A stretch of 64,000 bases of DNA, taken from the NCBI RefSeq assembly GCF_900176415.1, contig NZ_FWXO01000004.1, positions 124,001 to 188,000 on the forward strand, given 5' to 3'. The DNA is from Cellulophaga tyrosinoxydans (lineage in GTDB: Bacteria > Bacteroidota > Bacteroidia > Flavobacteriales > Flavobacteriaceae). The notes beneath the pieces were generated by a model that was not told the DNA's origin, did no database searches, and saw only the letters and a list, made by a program, of their open reading frames with translations. The translations under genes were made by a program, and so were the position numbers. Positions within the stretch are counted from its first letter, which is position 1; every line of letters begins with the position of its first letter. Shown here in pieces: positions 25,419 through 33,682 of the stretch.

Positions 25419-26753
25419 ATGAAATTATTAAAACGAATTGGTTTATTACTCATCCCTATTTTGGGCATAATTATTTATACCAACTATCCAAAATTGAATC
25501 TTATATCTGGTTTTGCCTCGAAAAATATGGCATCAAGCGTATTTATTGCAGAGCGAAGTGCAGATTACGTAGCGAATAATGATAATAATATGCCTTTAGT
25601 TAAACTCGCTAACGTAAAACTAAATACTAAGGATCAAAGTGCCACAGGATCGGTTTATGGACTAATGCCAAGAAAAAGTATCTATAGAGAAGGTCTAGGT
25701 TGTGTTTTAATTAATGATGATTATACAGAAACGGAATCTTTTCCTATTCCGAATAGATTTATAAAAAATGACATACTTCCTTTTCCATATGGCGCAATTG
25801 TGTTGAAGGATACTTTGTTTGCCAATGTTGATTATGACAAGCTATATGCTGCTATAAACAACAGTTTTTCTAATCCTGATGTAAAGAAAACAAGATCTGT
25901 TTTGGTTTATCATAAAAACAGAATTATTGGCGAAAAATATGCCGAAGGATTTAATGAAAATAGCAAAATTTTAGGATGGTCTATGACAAAAAGTATCGTT
26001 TCTACTTTATATGGAATATTAGAATATAAAGGTGAAATAAATCTTAACCACAGCGCGCCTATTGATGCTTGGCAACAAGATGAACGAAAAAACATTACAA
26101 TAAACCATTTACTTCGGATGCAAAGTGGTTTGGCATGGGAAGAAGATTACACCAAAATATCTGATGTTACCAAAATGTTATTTCTAGACGCTGACATGAC
26201 CGCATCACAAGCTAATAAAAAAGCTATTGCAGCACCTACTAAAATTTGGAATTACTCTTCCGGTACTACAAATTTACTTTCCGGAATTTTACGCAAACAA
26301 TTCGACAATTATCAAGACTACTTAGATTTTCCTTATCGTGCATTAATAGATAAAATTGGTATGAATTCTATGTTGCTCGAAGCAGATATGGAGGGGAATT
26401 ATGTAGGGTCTTCTTATGCTTGGGCCACCACACGCGATTGGGCAAAATTTGGCATCCTATATCTAAATAAAGGAAATTGGAATGGAGAACAGTTATTTGA
26501 TGAAAAATGGATAAATTATATCACTACACCAACGGAGCACTCAGATGGTACCTACGGAGCACATTTTTGGTTAAATGCCAATGGAAAATATCCGAACGTT
26601 CCAAGAGACATGTATTCAGCTAATGGGTTTCAAGGTCAACGTGTATATATCATACCCTCTAAAGACTTGGTTATTGTAAGAATGGGACTAGCAGAAGATC
26701 CTGAATTTGATTTTAATAGTTTTTTAAACGAAATACTAAGTGCAATTAAGTAA
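25419..26753 (+). CDS. Serine hydrolase, class C beta-lactamase fold
   Basis: 444 residues, with an N-terminal membrane anchor (LLIPILGIIIYTNY). Catalytic SxxK tetrad is SMTK (Ser188, Lys191) in ILGWSMTKSIVSTL; the second motif is YSSG in IWNYSSGTTNLLSG; a third is near AHFWLN. This matches the penicillin-binding-protein-like serine hydrolases (EstB/PBP4* type) rather than a resistance enzyme. The product likely acts on esters or D-amino-acid peptides in the periplasm. Divergent from pirin. A 30-bp repeat and a terminator follow. Confidence 0.86.
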   Translation: MKLLKRIGLLLIPILGIIIYTNYPKLNLISGFASKNMASSVFIAERSADYVANNDNNMPLVKLANVKLNTKDQSATGSVYGLMPRKSIYREGLGCVLINDDYTETESFPIPNRFIKNDILPFPYGAIVLKDTLFANVDYDKLYAAINNSFSNPDVKKTRSVLVYHKNRIIGEKYAEGFNENSKILGWSMTKSIVSTLYGILEYKGEINLNHSAPIDAWQQDERKNITINHLLRMQSGLAWEEDYTKISDVTKMLFLDADMTASQANKKAIAAPTKIWNYSSGTTNLLSGILRKQFDNYQDYLDFPYRALIDKIGMNSMLLEADMEGNYVGSSYAWATTRDWAKFGILYLNKGNWNGEQLFDEKWINYITTPTEHSDGTYGAHFWLNANGKYPNVPRDMYSANGFQGQRVYIIPSKDLVIVRMGLAEDPEFDFNSFLNEILSAIK

Positions 26754-26859
26754 AAAAACTATTTGTAATAACTACACAACATATTTAAGCTAGTTGACAA
26801 CAATAATTACATATTCACGAAGATGAAAACTACATTTACAATGTAAATAAAAAAGTAAA

Positions 26860-26889
26860 TTTTCATTTTCATATAGTGTTCTCGTAAAA
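26860..26889. repeat. 30-bp direct repeat, copy A
   Basis: The 30-mer TTTTCATTTTCATATAGTGT TCTCGTAAAA occurs here and at 27710-27739, perfectly matched, with weaker similarity continuing about 20 bp to the left. The two copies bracket the one-domain helicase gene. The terminator hairpin begins inside its right end. Confidence 0.9.
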
Positions 26890-26921
26890 AGAGCTTTGCC
26901 CACAAGACAAAGCTCTTTTTT
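26886..26921. terminator. Bidirectional terminator between serine hydrolase and helicase fragment
   Basis: AAAAAGAGCTTTG, loop CCCACAAGA, CAAAGCTCTTTTT: perfect 13-bp stem with T-runs in both directions. Confidence 0.9.
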
Positions 26922-26941
26922 ATTTTTATAATTACCTCACC

Positions 26942-27556
26942 TTAGTTTATCTCAATAATTTCTGCATTGGCCATAAATGACTCACTCATTCTAGACATTC
27001 GTTCATCAAATTGAGTACCAAATACTACGTATTGACATTTTTCAAGACTTTCAGGTGTTCTAATTAAATCAGAATATACACTTGCCTTGTACAGGAATTC
27101 AGCATCTTCAACTATAAAAAGCTTTAATAGTCCTAAATTAATTCCGTTTAAGTAAAATATTTTATTTAAGCGTTTAGGTGTTGCTATCACTATATCTACC
27201 CCATCATAAATATCTGCTCGTTGATCTTCAAGATTCTGTTCATCGTAGGCACAATAAATTCTTAAATCCATTCTGCGCGTATACTTTTCAAATTCAGCGG
27301 CTAATTCTAATGCAGACTGTTTGTCCTTGACAAAAATTAATGCTCTAGGTGCATCATCTAAAGCTTTACAATCCAATTTCTGAAGTGTTGCAATTATAAT
27401 GGCTGTAGTTTTTCCAGCACCTTGTGGAGCTATACCAAATAAACTGGCACCTCCTTTTATTTTGGAGAGTACAGCCTTTTGAAACGCTGTATAGGCTGTA
27501 ATCTTATTATTTTGTAGTACTTCCTTTAATTCTGGCTGTAATTTTTTATATGACAT
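26942..27556 (-). CDS. One-domain DEAD-like helicase (RecA1 only)
   Basis: 204 residues that cover only the first RecA lobe of a superfamily 2 helicase: Q-like KITAYTAFQKAVL, Walker A APQGAGKT, DAPRALIFVKDKQSA (motif Ia), IVIATPKRLNKIF (motif Ib) and FIVEDAEFLYKA in place of DEAD. No second lobe follows; the next gene on that side is another function. The intact Walker A suggests nucleotide binding, while VEDA argues against normal unwinding. It is either a specialised one-lobe protein or a decayed helicase, but the reading frame is clean. Flanked by a 30-bp direct repeat. Confidence 0.75.
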   Translation of the reverse strand: MSYKKLQPELKEVLQNNKITAYTAFQKAVLSKIKGGASLFGIAPQGAGKTTAIIIATLQKLDCKALDDAPRALIFVKDKQSALELAAEFEKYTRRMDLRIYCAYDEQNLEDQRADIYDGVDIVIATPKRLNKIFYLNGINLGLLKLFIVEDAEFLYKASVYSDLIRTPESLEKCQYVVFGTQFDERMSRMSESFMANAEIIEIN

Positions 27557-27709
27557 AAGTTACTATGATTCCTTATTCTTACTAATTTTTAGATGCTCTT
27601 CTGTATCCATTTTAAGGCTTTACCACAAGTATTGGGTAGTTCACAACAATAGTTTTCTAAAACTGAATTTCTCTTTTACTTTAGTAGTGTAATTAAAAAG
27701 AAATAAATT

Positions 27710-27739
27710 TTTTCATTTTCATATAGTGTTCTCGTAAAA
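27710..27739. repeat. 30-bp direct repeat, copy B
   Basis: Exact copy of the 30-mer at 26860-26889. Here it is followed by AAAAGGCC...GGGTCTTTTTT, an imperfect terminator-like hairpin downstream of menB, as if this copy had decayed. The rest of the 285-bp gap between helicase fragment and menB holds nothing else recognisable. Confidence 0.9.
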
Positions 27740-27841
27740 GGCCTTGTCTTAATTGATTGGGTCTTTTTTAATTTACACCCCTACCACATTAGCTAATAAA
27801 ATAATGGCAACCTCAACTTTAAAGAGCTGCAAAGTTCCTGT

Positions 27842-28684
27842 CTAAGGAATCCATTTATTTTTACCAAAATCTGGTTTACGTTTTTCTAAAAATGCATTTC
27901 TACCTTCTTTGGCTTCGTCGGTCATATAGGCCAATCGCGTGGCTTCGCCAGCAAATACTTGTTGTCCAACCATACCATCATCTGTCAAATTCATGGCAAA
28001 TTTTAGCATTTTAATAGATGTTGGCGATTTTGCCAATATCTCTTGAGCCCATTCGTATGCTGTATCCTCCAACTCGTCATGAGGAATAACAGCATTAACC
28101 ATTCCCATTTCAAAAGCTTCTTGCGCAGAATAATTACGTCCTAAAAAGAATATTTCTCTTGCTTTTTTCTGACCAACCATTTTGGCTAAATATGCAGAAC
28201 CGTAACCGCCATCAAAACTAGTTACATCAGCATCGGTTTGTTTAAATATGGCGTGTTCTTTACTAGCCAATGTTAAATCACAAACCACATGTAAACTATG
28301 TCCTCCACCAACTGCCCATCCTGGAACAACAGCAATCACAGCTTTTGGCATAAAACGTATTAAACGTTGAACCTCAAGTATATTTAAACGATGCATACCA
28401 TCCTCTCCAACATAACCTTGGTGCCCCCTAGCCTTTTGATCGCCTCCGCTACAAAATGAATAGACACCATCTTTTGTAGAAGGTCCTTCAGCTGAAAGCA
28501 AAACTACGCCTATCGATGTGTCTTCTTGCGCATCATAAAAAGCTTGGTATAATTCGCTTGTGGTTTTTGGTCTGAAGGCATTTCGAACATTAGGTCTATT
28601 AAAGGCTATTCGAGCAACTCCGTCACATTTTTTATAAGTAATATCCTCGAATTCTTTTACCGTTTTCCAGTTGATTTTTTTCAT
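27842..28684 (-). CDS. menB: 1,4-dihydroxy-2-naphthoyl-CoA synthase
   Basis: Crotonase-fold enzyme closing the second ring of menaquinone: converts o-succinylbenzoyl-CoA to 1,4-dihydroxy-2-naphthoyl-CoA. Diagnostic MenB segments: IAFNRPNVRNAFRPKT, FCSGGDQKARG (oxyanion hole), VVPGWAVGGGHSLHVVCDL, and TDADVTSFDGGYGSAYLAK with the catalytic Asp and Tyr region. Ends in a typical C-terminal KRKPDFGKNKW. 280 aa matches the family. Isolated from other men genes in this window. The upstream leader can form three hairpins. Confidence 0.95.
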   Translation of the reverse strand: MKKINWKTVKEFEDITYKKCDGVARIAFNRPNVRNAFRPKTTSELYQAFYDAQEDTSIGVVLLSAEGPSTKDGVYSFCSGGDQKARGHQGYVGEDGMHRLNILEVQRLIRFMPKAVIAVVPGWAVGGGHSLHVVCDLTLASKEHAIFKQTDADVTSFDGGYGSAYLAKMVGQKKAREIFFLGRNYSAQEAFEMGMVNAVIPHDELEDTAYEWAQEILAKSPTSIKMLKFAMNLTDDGMVGQQVFAGEATRLAYMTDEAKEGRNAFLEKRKPDFGKNKWIP

Positions 28685-28699
28685 TTTTTTAATTTCACT

Positions 28700-28790
28700 T
28701 TAATCGCAGGGCGATAGCCCTTTAGTTATAATTTCCAACGTGTTGCGTCGGAAATACAGGTTCAGGTTTCTACCCTGAGGTTTAATCCCA
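28700..28790 (-). promoter_or_regulatory. Structured 5' leader of menB
   Basis: On the minus strand three hairpins precede the menB ATG: TCAGG/CCTGA (28762-28778), ATTTCCgACG/CGTtGGAAAT around a 5-base loop (28731-28755), and GGGC-TATC-GCCC (28709-28720). Their clustering right before the start suggests RNA-level control, but I cannot match it to a known riboswitch; it lacks the TPP CUGAGA box. Confidence 0.4.
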
Positions 28791-28881
28791 TTTAGAATTC
28801 CAAAGATAAGAGAAAATATATGGAATGATAAAAATGAATAGCTTGAATTCAGCAGAGAAATAGCATTACTTTTCTATGGCA

Positions 28882-30111
28882 TTAGGAATTTTTAGCTTCA
28901 ATCCATTTAGACATGTATTTAGTACTTTGCATGGTTTGGTGATGCAGTAAACTACCTATAAAATTACCCTGACGATTAACTGATAAATTATCTTGATAAT
29001 TATGAATAGCGTCTAATAAATTAGTTGACCATTTTTTCGCATTGAATTCCTTATTGATGAGGTCGTAACCATTTTTTTGAGCATGTATAAATAAGGCTTC
29101 ATCAGTATATAAAGCAACGGCCTTTTCCGCTATTTCTTCTGCCGTATTGCCAATAAGTCCATTAAATGACAGAGCGCCAGAATAACCTTCCATGCCAATT
29201 GCTGTTGTTATACTGGGAGTTCCATAAATCATGGCATCGAGTAATTTGCCTTTTAAACCTGCACCGTAACGTAGCGGTGCTAAATTTATGCGTGAATTTG
29301 AAAATGTTTTTTCTAGGTTTTCTGTAAAACCATCAACAAAAAAACTTTCATTTGGCTTATGCATTTCTAGAATCTGTTGTGGTAAATAAGATCCATAAAT
29401 ATGCAATTTCGCAGTTGGCAATTGCTTACTAATCAATGGCCATATCTCGTTTTTAAGCCATAAAAATGCATCTACATTAGGCGCATGCTTTCCATTACCG
29501 ATACAAATAAAATCTTTTCGAGATTCAAAACTAGGATAGTCATTTTGAATTTTTTCAGTAATAGGTTTAGCCAAAAATGGAAAATAGATTAACAGGGCAC
29601 TTAACACTGGAAGATGTTCTTTAAGAAATGCCATTTCAAAGCTCGAAATAATTAAAGAAATATCACAACGCAACATGCTAGCAATTTCTCTTTTAGTAGC
29701 ATCATGTTGCAACCACATATTTGCGGTAAACGGAATATTTTTTTTAAATAGTTCCCCTCTAACTACCCGTAAACTATGCAAATCTTCAGTATCTAAAATA
29801 CGTAATGCATTGGGTACTTTTTCGGTTACACGCCAACCAAATTGTTCTTCGGTTAAAAACCGATCAAAAATGACGATATTGGGTTCTAAGTCTACTATAA
29901 AATCATCAAAACTAGAATTATTTAATTCAATTTTAGCTTTAGAAACATTAAGTTCTTTTAAATTATAAGAGTATTCCGAAGTTACTGCTGTACTACTAAA
30001 AATTACCTTAAAATCAGCTTCAAGAAAAATCTGAATTAATTGCATAATGCGCGTTCCTGCTGCAGTAGTAGGTTCTGGCCAATTTACTCCAATAAAAAGC
30101 ACTTTTTGCAT
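28882..30111 (-). CDS. Glycosyltransferase, GT4-like
   Basis: 409 residues with the GT-B architecture. N-terminal Rossmann: VLFIGVNWPEPTTAAGTRIMQL; C-terminal: FICIGNGKHAPNVDAFLWL, then INLAPLRYGAGLKGKLLDAMIYGTPSITTAIGMEGYSG, which contains the nucleotide-sugar-binding ExxG-like turn (here AMIYGTP). No transmembrane helix. Should add a sugar from a nucleotide donor in the cytoplasm; acceptor unknown. Separated by 12 bp from the SSL2-type helicase upstream, same strand, probably co-transcribed by position only. Confidence 0.85.
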   Translation of the reverse strand: MQKVLFIGVNWPEPTTAAGTRIMQLIQIFLEADFKVIFSSTAVTSEYSYNLKELNVSKAKIELNNSSFDDFIVDLEPNIVIFDRFLTEEQFGWRVTEKVPNALRILDTEDLHSLRVVRGELFKKNIPFTANMWLQHDATKREIASMLRCDISLIISSFEMAFLKEHLPVLSALLIYFPFLAKPITEKIQNDYPSFESRKDFICIGNGKHAPNVDAFLWLKNEIWPLISKQLPTAKLHIYGSYLPQQILEMHKPNESFFVDGFTENLEKTFSNSRINLAPLRYGAGLKGKLLDAMIYGTPSITTAIGMEGYSGALSFNGLIGNTAEEIAEKAVALYTDEALFIHAQKNGYDLINKEFNAKKWSTNLLDAIHNYQDNLSVNRQGNFIGSLLHHQTMQSTKYMSKWIEAKNS

Positions 30112-30123
30112 TTTACAAGTGAA

Positions 30124-31635
30124 CTAAAGTTTTTCAGAAAATTTTTGCGAAATTTTTAAACGTAGTTTTCGTTCGTAATCTTCCGCAAGCCATTCCTTAT
30201 AATTCTTTGTATTATTCATGATGCAATAAGAATATAAACGAACACGATATTCAATGTCCTCTTTTAGCTGCTTAGCAAGAATGCGGGCTTCATAAACATC
30301 CTTACTATTTTCCATACATATTTTAGCATGCTGATCTAAACTCCTTTCAAGTACAATTTTAGATTTTAAACCCTGTGCAAATACTTTTTTATACTCTTTT
30401 TTAACATCAAATTCTAGATCCGTGGATTTAGAAAATTTTGCTTTTAAATCGTCTGGCATTTCATAAACAAAATCCCGTTCAATATCATCATCACTTTTAA
30501 TATTTTCGAGATAAAAGTCTGGAAAATGAAATATCTCTTTCCAATCTATTGGCGCATCCCACAAGCCAAAACGCGCCACATTATTCCCCATGTCAATAAC
30601 CTTAAACGTATCTTTATTAGGTAAAATTCGCGATCCTCTACCTATCATTTGAAAATATAAGGTTAATGATTTTGTTGCCCTATTTAATATGATGGTTTCT
30701 ACAGTGGGTTCATCAAACCCAGTGGTTAAAATACTAACTGAGGTTAAAATAGCATCTGGAGTTTCAGAAAACCATTTCAATATTTCTTTACGTTCTGAAG
30801 CGTTGTTCTTATTATCTAAATGACGAATATTGTACCCTGCTTTTTTAAAAGTTTCATAAACGTATCTTGAGGTATTAATTCCGTTGTTGAAAATTAAAGT
30901 TTTAGTTCCTAGCGCTATATCTTCATAGGTAGAAACCAGCTTACTAAGCATACTATAATTACCATATAACTCATCAGAAGATTTAACGGTATAATCACCA
31001 CCTACACCTAATTTCAAAGTTTTTAAGCTTACATCACGGTTATATACATCGGCCTTTGCTAAAAATTTCTTTTGAATTAAAGATTGAATAGATTCTCCGA
31101 TAATTAGTTTTTTATAATTATCCTTCATCGGGAGTTTTATATTGGAACTCAATGGTGTCGCTGTAACCCCAAGAATAATAGCTTTCTTAAAATACTTGAA
31201 AAGCTTTCTAAATGAATTATAGTGCGCTTCATCAATAATTACGAGTCCAATATTATTAATTTCAACTTTCTCCTCTTGCAGTCGATTATTAAGTGTTTCT
31301 ACCATGGCAACAAAACACATATAATCATCTTGATCTATAAGCTCCTTAACACTACTATTAATTACTTTATTTTTAACGCCAAATCCTTTTAGCATTTTAG
31401 ACGTTTGTGCGCCTAGCTCAATTCTATGGGTAAGTACAACCACCTTTTTCTTACGTTCGTTTATAAAACGACGGGCAATTTCAGAGAATACAACAGTTTT
31501 TCCGCCACCTGTAGGAAGTTGGTATAATACATTAACATCATCAGGAGATTCGTTTAAATACGTGAAAATGGTATTCAAATCTTCTAATTGGTAATCGTAT
31601 AATGTTTTTTCTGTTGTAGTATTTTGCAATTTCAA
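30124..31635 (-). CDS. SSL2-type DEAD/DEAH helicase, paralogue of the 8.9 kb gene
   Basis: 503 residues, same plan as the helicase at 8946-10499: LPTGGGKT (Walker A), VIIDEAHYNSF, LGVTATPLSS, AILTSVSILTTGFDEPT and FQMIGRGSRILP, and the same C-terminal helical region with ERSLDQHAKICMENSKDVYEA. Large identical blocks show a duplication; many conservative changes elsewhere show it is old. An ATP-dependent DNA/RNA translocase; partners not visible. Upstream is a DUF6155 gene, downstream a glycosyltransferase. Confidence 0.87.
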   Translation of the reverse strand: MKLQNTTTEKTLYDYQLEDLNTIFTYLNESPDDVNVLYQLPTGGGKTVVFSEIARRFINERKKKVVVLTHRIELGAQTSKMLKGFGVKNKVINSSVKELIDQDDYMCFVAMVETLNNRLQEEKVEINNIGLVIIDEAHYNSFRKLFKYFKKAIILGVTATPLSSNIKLPMKDNYKKLIIGESIQSLIQKKFLAKADVYNRDVSLKTLKLGVGGDYTVKSSDELYGNYSMLSKLVSTYEDIALGTKTLIFNNGINTSRYVYETFKKAGYNIRHLDNKNNASERKEILKWFSETPDAILTSVSILTTGFDEPTVETIILNRATKSLTLYFQMIGRGSRILPNKDTFKVIDMGNNVARFGLWDAPIDWKEIFHFPDFYLENIKSDDDIERDFVYEMPDDLKAKFSKSTDLEFDVKKEYKKVFAQGLKSKIVLERSLDQHAKICMENSKDVYEARILAKQLKEDIEYRVRLYSYCIMNNTKNYKEWLAEDYERKLRLKISQKFSEKL

Positions 31636-31760
31636 AAGCTCTGCTAAAAATTAATTCTTTCGTATTTTTTAATCTCTAAAAAAAACGAATTACGCCAATC
31701 TTACAAAACTAGCAGAATTTTATGCGTTAAAGAAATATTACAACGTAATTAATTAAAATC

Positions 31761-32270
31761 TCAATCCACTTTATCTAAAACAGCTGAAAATTCGGTGTAA
31801 TTTGGCCATTCTTGTTCTTCAACTTTATTAAAGATAATGGCTATTCTATTTCTAAAATCCGGAAGTAAACCCTGCTGAGAAACATAAACCACCGCCTGAT
31901 CAAATGAATTGAGCATACTTTTGTAAAAAGTGTCAGCGACCTTTTTCTCTGAGGAGAAGGTTTGTGCTATTTCAATATTAAAGAGCATCAGATCTGCCAA
32001 TAAATGTGGCTCTACTCCAAGTTTAAGAAAATGCTTAATATATTTTTGAGCTATAGATCTTCGCATTCTTGCGCGTTTTCGTTTAACCGGAAAATACTCA
32101 TTGGCTATTTTTGTTTTGGCTTCTTGAATTAGTTTATCCTCTTTAGGATTAAAAACAAAATCGTAATACTCCTTCACCATAGGGAAACGCTCATACAAAT
32201 CTATCAACTGTAATTCTAGCTCTTTTTTCGGCAGACTCTGTATAAATTCCTTTAATGCTCTTTTGCTCAT
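31761..32270 (-). CDS. DUF6155 family protein
   Basis: 169 residues, soluble, helical and charged. The beginning SKRALKEFIQSLPKKELELQLIDLYERFPMVKEYYDFV and the basic middle KRKRARMRRSIAQKYIKHF match what I recall of DUF6155, a Bacteroidota family without known function. The alternating helices resemble a HEAT/ARM-like solenoid. Divergent from rpoD across a 145-bp gap. No enzymatic motif visible. Confidence 0.7.
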   Translation of the reverse strand: MSKRALKEFIQSLPKKELELQLIDLYERFPMVKEYYDFVFNPKEDKLIQEAKTKIANEYFPVKRKRARMRRSIAQKYIKHFLKLGVEPHLLADLMLFNIEIAQTFSSEKKVADTFYKSMLNSFDQAVVYVSQQGLLPDFRNRIAIIFNKVEEQEWPNYTEFSAVLDKVD

Positions 32271-32414
32271 GGTACTTAAGTAATAATTCTTGAAATATTA
32301 TTAACAACTGGTGTAATATCATAAATTTTTCACAAATAAAAATGTAAAACTAAATATTCCTTTGAAAAGTCTTTAAAAAAACGTATAATGTAAGTTCGAA
32401 CAATAAAGACATAT

Positions 32415-33278
32415 ATGAGGCAACTAAAGATTATTAAGCAGGTAACAAACAGAGAATCTAAATCATTAGATAAATACTTGCAAGATATTAGTAAGATAGA
32501 TTTAATAACTGCCAATGAAGAAGTAGACTTAGCACAAAGAATTAGAGAAGGAGATCAGGTAGCACTAGAAAAGTTAACAACAGCCAATTTACGATTTGTA
32601 GTTTCTGTTGCAAAACAATACCAAAATCAAGGACTTACATTACCAGATTTAATTAACGAAGGAAATGTAGGTTTAGTAAAAGCAGCCAAGCGTTTTGATG
32701 AAACAAGAGGTTTCAAATTTATCTCATATGCCGTTTGGTGGATTAGACAAGCTATTTTACAGGCTTTAGCAGAACAATCCCGTATTGTACGATTGCCTTT
32801 AAACAAAATTGGTTCCATTAATAAAATTAAAAAAGCATTTTCTTATTTAGAACAAGCGCACGAAAGACCGCCTTCTGCCGAGGAAATTGCAAAAGAACTA
32901 GAAATGACGGTTTCTGAAGTGCAGCAGTCACTTAAAAACTCAGGAAGACACGTTTCTATGGATGCACCCTTAAAAGAAGGTGAAGATTCTAATTTATATA
33001 ATGTTTTAGGTTCAGGAGATTCTCCTAATCCGGATAAAAAACTATTACAACAATCGCTTTATATAGAAATAAATCGTGCTTTAGAAACACTCTCACAACG
33101 TGAAGCCGATGTGGTTAAACTTTATTATGGTATTGGAGATCAACACTCCATGACACTGGAAGAAATTGGACAGACGTTTGACTTAACCCGAGAGCGTGTA
33201 AGACAAATTAGAGAAAAAGCCATTCGAAAATTAAAACACAACTCAAGAAGTAAAATTTTAAAAACCTACTTAGGTTAG
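32415..33278 (+). CDS. rpoD: Primary sigma factor RpoD (Bacteroidota type)
   Basis: Housekeeping sigma-70. The 287-residue form lacks region 1.1 and the non-conserved insert, as is normal in Bacteroidota. Region 1.2/2: [27 protein letters not shown] and [57 protein letters not shown] (2.4 promoter -7 contacts); region 3: [12 protein letters not shown]; region 4: [16 protein letters not shown]... [28 protein letters not shown], the -33 recognition helix. Monocistronic with its own terminator. Confidence 0.96.
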   Translation: MRQLKIIKQVTNRESKSLDKYLQDISKIDLITANEEVDLAQRIREGDQVALEKLTTANLRFVVSVAKQYQNQGLTLPDLINEGNVGLVKAAKRFDETRGFKFISYAVWWIRQAILQALAEQSRIVRLPLNKIGSINKIKKAFSYLEQAHERPPSAEEIAKELEMTVSEVQQSLKNSGRHVSMDAPLKEGEDSNLYNVLGSGDSPNPDKKLLQQSLYIEINRALETLSQREADVVKLYYGIGDQHSMTLEEIGQTFDLTRERVRQIREKAIRKLKHNSRSKILKTYLG

Positions 33279-33292
33279 TAAAAATAGTATCA

Positions 33293-33326
33293 TAAAAAAA
33301 AGCTCACCATTGGTGAGCTTTTTTTG
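33293..33326. terminator. Bidirectional terminator after rpoD
   Basis: A-run, AAGCTCACCA, single-base loop, TGGTGAGCTT, T-run. It also lies just beyond the last small ORF on the minus strand (ending 33342) and can serve both. Confidence 0.92.
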
Positions 33327-33341
33327 TGCTATTTTCTTTTT

Positions 33342-33443
33342 CTAAGAACGACTAAGTTCGTTAATATTATAATCTCCTAATATTTCATTTAAATTGTTAA
33401 TGAAATTTACGTAAGCCGAGTTTTCTTGATTCTTGTTTGCCAT
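33342..33443 (-). CDS. Small peptide with LNEIL motif, member 2 (33 aa)
   Basis: 33-codon ORF, MANKNQENSAYVNFINNLNEILGDYN and a short tail. The core AYVNFINNLNEIL matches EYLTFLQDLNEIL in the next ORF upstream (33471-33569), pattern Y-x-x-F-x-x-x-LNEIL. Both are short, amphipathic and non-secreted looking. A-rich start context and a terminator 16 bp after the stop support a real transcript. Function unknown. Confidence 0.5.
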   Translation of the reverse strand: MANKNQENSAYVNFINNLNEILGDYNINELSRS

Positions 33444-33470
33444 AGGTATGTTTTTATTTTGGGATATTAT

Positions 33471-33569
33471 TTAAAAAAAATCTAATTCTACTAATTCATT
33501 TAAACTTAAAATCTCGTTAAGATCTTGTAAGAATGTTAAATATTCTTCGCCGTAGGTATCGTATAGCAT
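33471..33569 (-). CDS. Small peptide with LNEIL motif, member 1 (32 aa)
   Basis: The frame can be read longer, but I start at the ATG giving MLYDTYGEEYLTFLQDLNEIL, because this yields a peptide of the same length and motif position as its neighbour at 33342-33443. The C-terminus is acidic and hydrophobic (SLNELVELDFF). Likely the first of a tandem pair, 27 bp before the second. It lies 113 bp downstream of the YaiO stop, so it may be the tail of the exopolysaccharide operon or a separate unit. No family recognised. Confidence 0.45.
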   Translation of the reverse strand: MLYDTYGEEYLTFLQDLNEILSLNELVELDFF

Positions 33570-33682
33570 ATTTAAAAGATTTGGTTTATTTATAGTATAA
33601 ATATATTTCAAGAGTATAAATGAACCAATATAATGTGGTGAAAGAAGCAGAAAATGTTGTAAAAACAACATAATTTAAATGT

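Noticed and set aside
28700-28790. TPP riboswitch before menB
   Set aside because: AACCUGA-like bases are present but the CUGAGA box and the GGAUAAUACCAGCG segment are missing.
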